Positions 62,661 to 64,000 of a stretch of 64,000 nt of DNA are shown here, piece after piece. The stretch covers positions 6,424,501 through 6,488,500 of the forward strand of contig NZ_CP150919.1 in the NCBI RefSeq assembly GCF_039909015.1, in the 5' to 3' direction. The position numbers and the translations under genes are program-made. The notes under the pieces are model-generated. The model searched no databases, was not told the origin of the DNA, and saw only the letters and a list, made by a program, of their open reading frames with translations. Origin of the DNA: Pseudomonas grandcourensis (GTDB lineage: Bacteria > Pseudomonadota > Gammaproteobacteria > Pseudomonadales > Pseudomonadaceae). Position 1 is the first letter of the stretch, and each line of letters opens with the position of its first letter.

Positions 62661-63467
62661 TTATTGAGCCCAACGCAACTGCGTGGGCAAGGGTGAAACA
62701 GGTTCCGGTTCCGGCGGTTGGCCAGGCAGCGCCAGCACGCGATTGAGGACTTCGGTTTCCAGCGCCGCCAGCCGATGGGAACCGCGCACGCGAGGGCGCG
62801 GCAGTTCCACGTGCAGGTCGAGGCCGACTTCGCCGTCTTCGATCAGGATCACCCGATCGGCAATCGCCACCGCTTCACTGACGTCATGGGTCACCAGCAA
62901 CACCGTGAAACCGTGCTGTTGCCAGAGCCGTTCGATCAGTTGCTGCATTTCAATTCGGGTCAGGGCATCCAGCGCACCCAAGGGTTCGTCGAGCAACAGC
63001 AGGCGCGGCTGATGAATCAACGCACGGGCCAAAGCCACGCGTTGCTTCTGTCCACCGGACAGCGCGGCCGGCCACTCGTGGGCGCGATCGGCCAGGCCCA
63101 CCGCTTCCAAGGCTTCAAGCGCTTGCGGCCGCCAGTTGCCCTTGAGGCCCAGGCCGACGTTGTCGATGATCTTTTTCCAGGGCAGCAAACGCGCGTCCTG
63201 GAACATCAGCCGCGTGTCTTCCCGCGCCTCACTCAATGGCGCGGCACCGGCGAACAACTCACCGCCAGTTGGCTGATCGAGACCAGCGAGCAAACGCAGC
63301 AAGGTACTTTTGCCGCAGCCGCTACGACCGACCACGGCGACAAACTGGCCCGCCGGAATGTGCAGATCGATCTCACGCAGCACCTGCCGAGCACCGAAGG
63401 TTTTTTGCAACTGGCGCACCACCAGCGGAGTCCCGCGTAGCAGGCGTGGAGGTTGTTGGGCAGTCAT
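62661..63467 (-). CDS. ssuB: Sulfonate ABC transporter ATPase
   Basis: A 268-residue ATPase: Walker [19 protein letters not shown] (about 49-66), signature [15 protein letters not shown], Walker [13 protein letters not shown] and H-loop [16 protein letters not shown]. Family is the NitT/TauT type, SsuB subgroup. I chose ATG 63467 (MTAQQPPRL) with AGGAGG 7 bp upstream; the longer frame would overlap ssuC further. The start overlaps the ssuC stop, and ssuF follows. It supplies sulfur from alkanesulfonates. Confidence 0.92.
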   Translation of the reverse strand: MTAQQPPRLLRGTPLVVRQLQKTFGARQVLREIDLHIPAGQFVAVVGRSGCGKSTLLRLLAGLDQPTGGELFAGAAPLSEAREDTRLMFQDARLLPWKKIIDNVGLGLKGNWRPQALEALEAVGLADRAHEWPAALSGGQKQRVALARALIHQPRLLLLDEPLGALDALTRIEMQQLIERLWQQHGFTVLLVTHDVSEAVAIADRVILIEDGEVGLDLHVELPRPRVRGSHRLAALETEVLNRVLALPGQPPEPEPVSPLPTQLRWAQ

Positions 63468-64000
63468 ACCGAACCTCCTCTGGCAACCTGATACGCCGGG
63501 TGCCAGCGCAGCCACACGCGCTCAAGTCCACGGGCCGCGAGGTCGGCCAGTTTGCCGAGTACCGCGTACAACAGAATCGCCAGCACCACCACGTCGGTCT
63601 GCAAGAATTCCCGGGCATTCATTGCCAGATAGCCGATGCCGGAACTCGCGGAAATGGTTTCCGCGACGATCAACGTCAGCCACATGAAGCCCAGAGCGAA
63701 GCGCACGCCAACCAGAATCGAAGGCAGCGCCCCCGGCAGAATCACCTGCCAGAACAGACCGAAACCAGACAAGCCATAACTGCGCGACATCTCCACCAGC
63801 GCCGGATCAACGTTGCGGATGCCGTGATAGGTGTTGAGGTAGATCGGGAACAACGTACCCAGCGCCACCAGAAAAATCTTCGCCGACTCGTCGATACCGA
63901 ACCACAGGATCACCAGTGGAATCAGCGCAAGGTGCGGCACGTTGCGGATCATTTGCACCGAACTGTCGAGCAGGCGCTCGCCCCACTTTGACAGTCCGGT
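63464..64000 (-). CDS. ssuC: Sulfonate ABC transporter permease, C-terminal part (runs off the window)
   Basis: The right edge cuts the gene; 178 codons are visible, frame open to base 64000 and beginning [20 protein letters not shown]. It is a NitT/TauT-type permease: EAA loop [20 protein letters not shown], and membrane segments at [27 protein letters not shown] and [13 protein letters not shown]. The stop overlaps the ssuB start codon by four bases (ATGA). SsuC carries alkanesulfonates through the inner membrane with SsuB and SsuA, the latter expected beyond the edge. Confidence 0.92.
   Translation of the reverse strand, partial: TGLSKWGERLLDSSVQMIRNVPHLALIPLVILWFGIDESAKIFLVALGTLFPIYLNTYHGIRNVDPALVEMSRSYGLSGFGLFWQVILPGALPSILVGVRFALGFMWLTLIVAETISASSGIGYLAMNAREFLQTDVVVLAILLYAVLGKLADLAARGLERVWLRWHPAYQVARGGSV

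Overview
The window is a contiguous piece of Pseudomonas chromosome, most likely from the P. fluorescens group. Three things point there. The codon use is uniformly GC-rich. Many gaps between genes carry the REP/REPIN repeats of that group (core GAGCGAGCTTGCTCGCGA). The order mutM, ilvD, folA, thyA-lgt-tauE, NRDE gene, ptsP-rppH, HAD gene, ilvA-rpiA, serA/D2HGDH, hacB and spu genes follows, as far as I recall, the P. aeruginosa PA0294-PA0357 region. I see no tRNA, rRNA, CRISPR array, transposase or prophage gene.

Layout. 1-6 kb: start of mutM, an HDOD protein, rlmI, an MFS transporter and ilvD. 6-9 kb: a low-GC accessory island with a PAAR-tipped, probable type VI secretion effector gene overlapping a candidate immunity gene, plus a small membrane protein. 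9-10.6 kb: a DUF6124 gene behind a hairpin-rich leader, then phosphorylcholine phosphatase. 10.8-15.7 kb: cystine transporter, folA and a coupled DUF2868/DUF3482-GTPase pair. 15.8-22.5 kb: a phosphonate unit with a LysR regulator, a three-gene 2-aminoethylphosphonate ABC transporter, an FAD oxidoreductase and a PhnZ-type HD oxygenase. 22.5-25.3 kb: cadA and divergent cadR with a recognisable MerR-type promoter. 25.4-36 kb: thyA, lgt, a TauE-like permease, NRDE protein, ptsP-rppH, a HAD phosphatase, ilvA and rpiA. 36-42 kb: two tandem SdiA-regulated-domain genes, a FAH-family gene, D-2-hydroxyglutarate dehydrogenase and divergent serA. 42-51 kb: small periplasmic and cytoplasmic proteins, an Ntn-hydrolase acylase (HacB type), and a DJ-1/AraC regulator divergent from an HD hydrolase. 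51-61.5 kb: a polyamine cluster spuB-C-D-E-F-G-H with a second glutamine-synthetase-like ligase facing away, and a decayed remnant of spuA between them. 61.6-64 kb: a TetR regulator and the ssuC(partial)-ssuB-ssuF end of a sulfonate uptake operon.

How the genes work together. The polyamine block imports putrescine and spermidine and channels putrescine through gamma-glutamylation and transamination. The gamma-Glu-GABA hydrolase that would finish the route is only a fragment here, so that step must be supplied elsewhere. SerA and D2HGDH form a metabolic pair, the dehydrogenase recycling the D-2-hydroxyglutarate that SerA makes. The phosphonate unit brings in aminoethylphosphonate-type compounds and attacks them oxidatively, but I see no PhnY, PhnW or PhnX beside it.

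Most worth a second look: the PAAR effector/immunity island, the structured leader of the DUF6124 gene, the spuA remnant, the PhnZ unit lacking PhnY, the three strong hairpins between spu genes, and REPINs that sort into spacer subfamilies.
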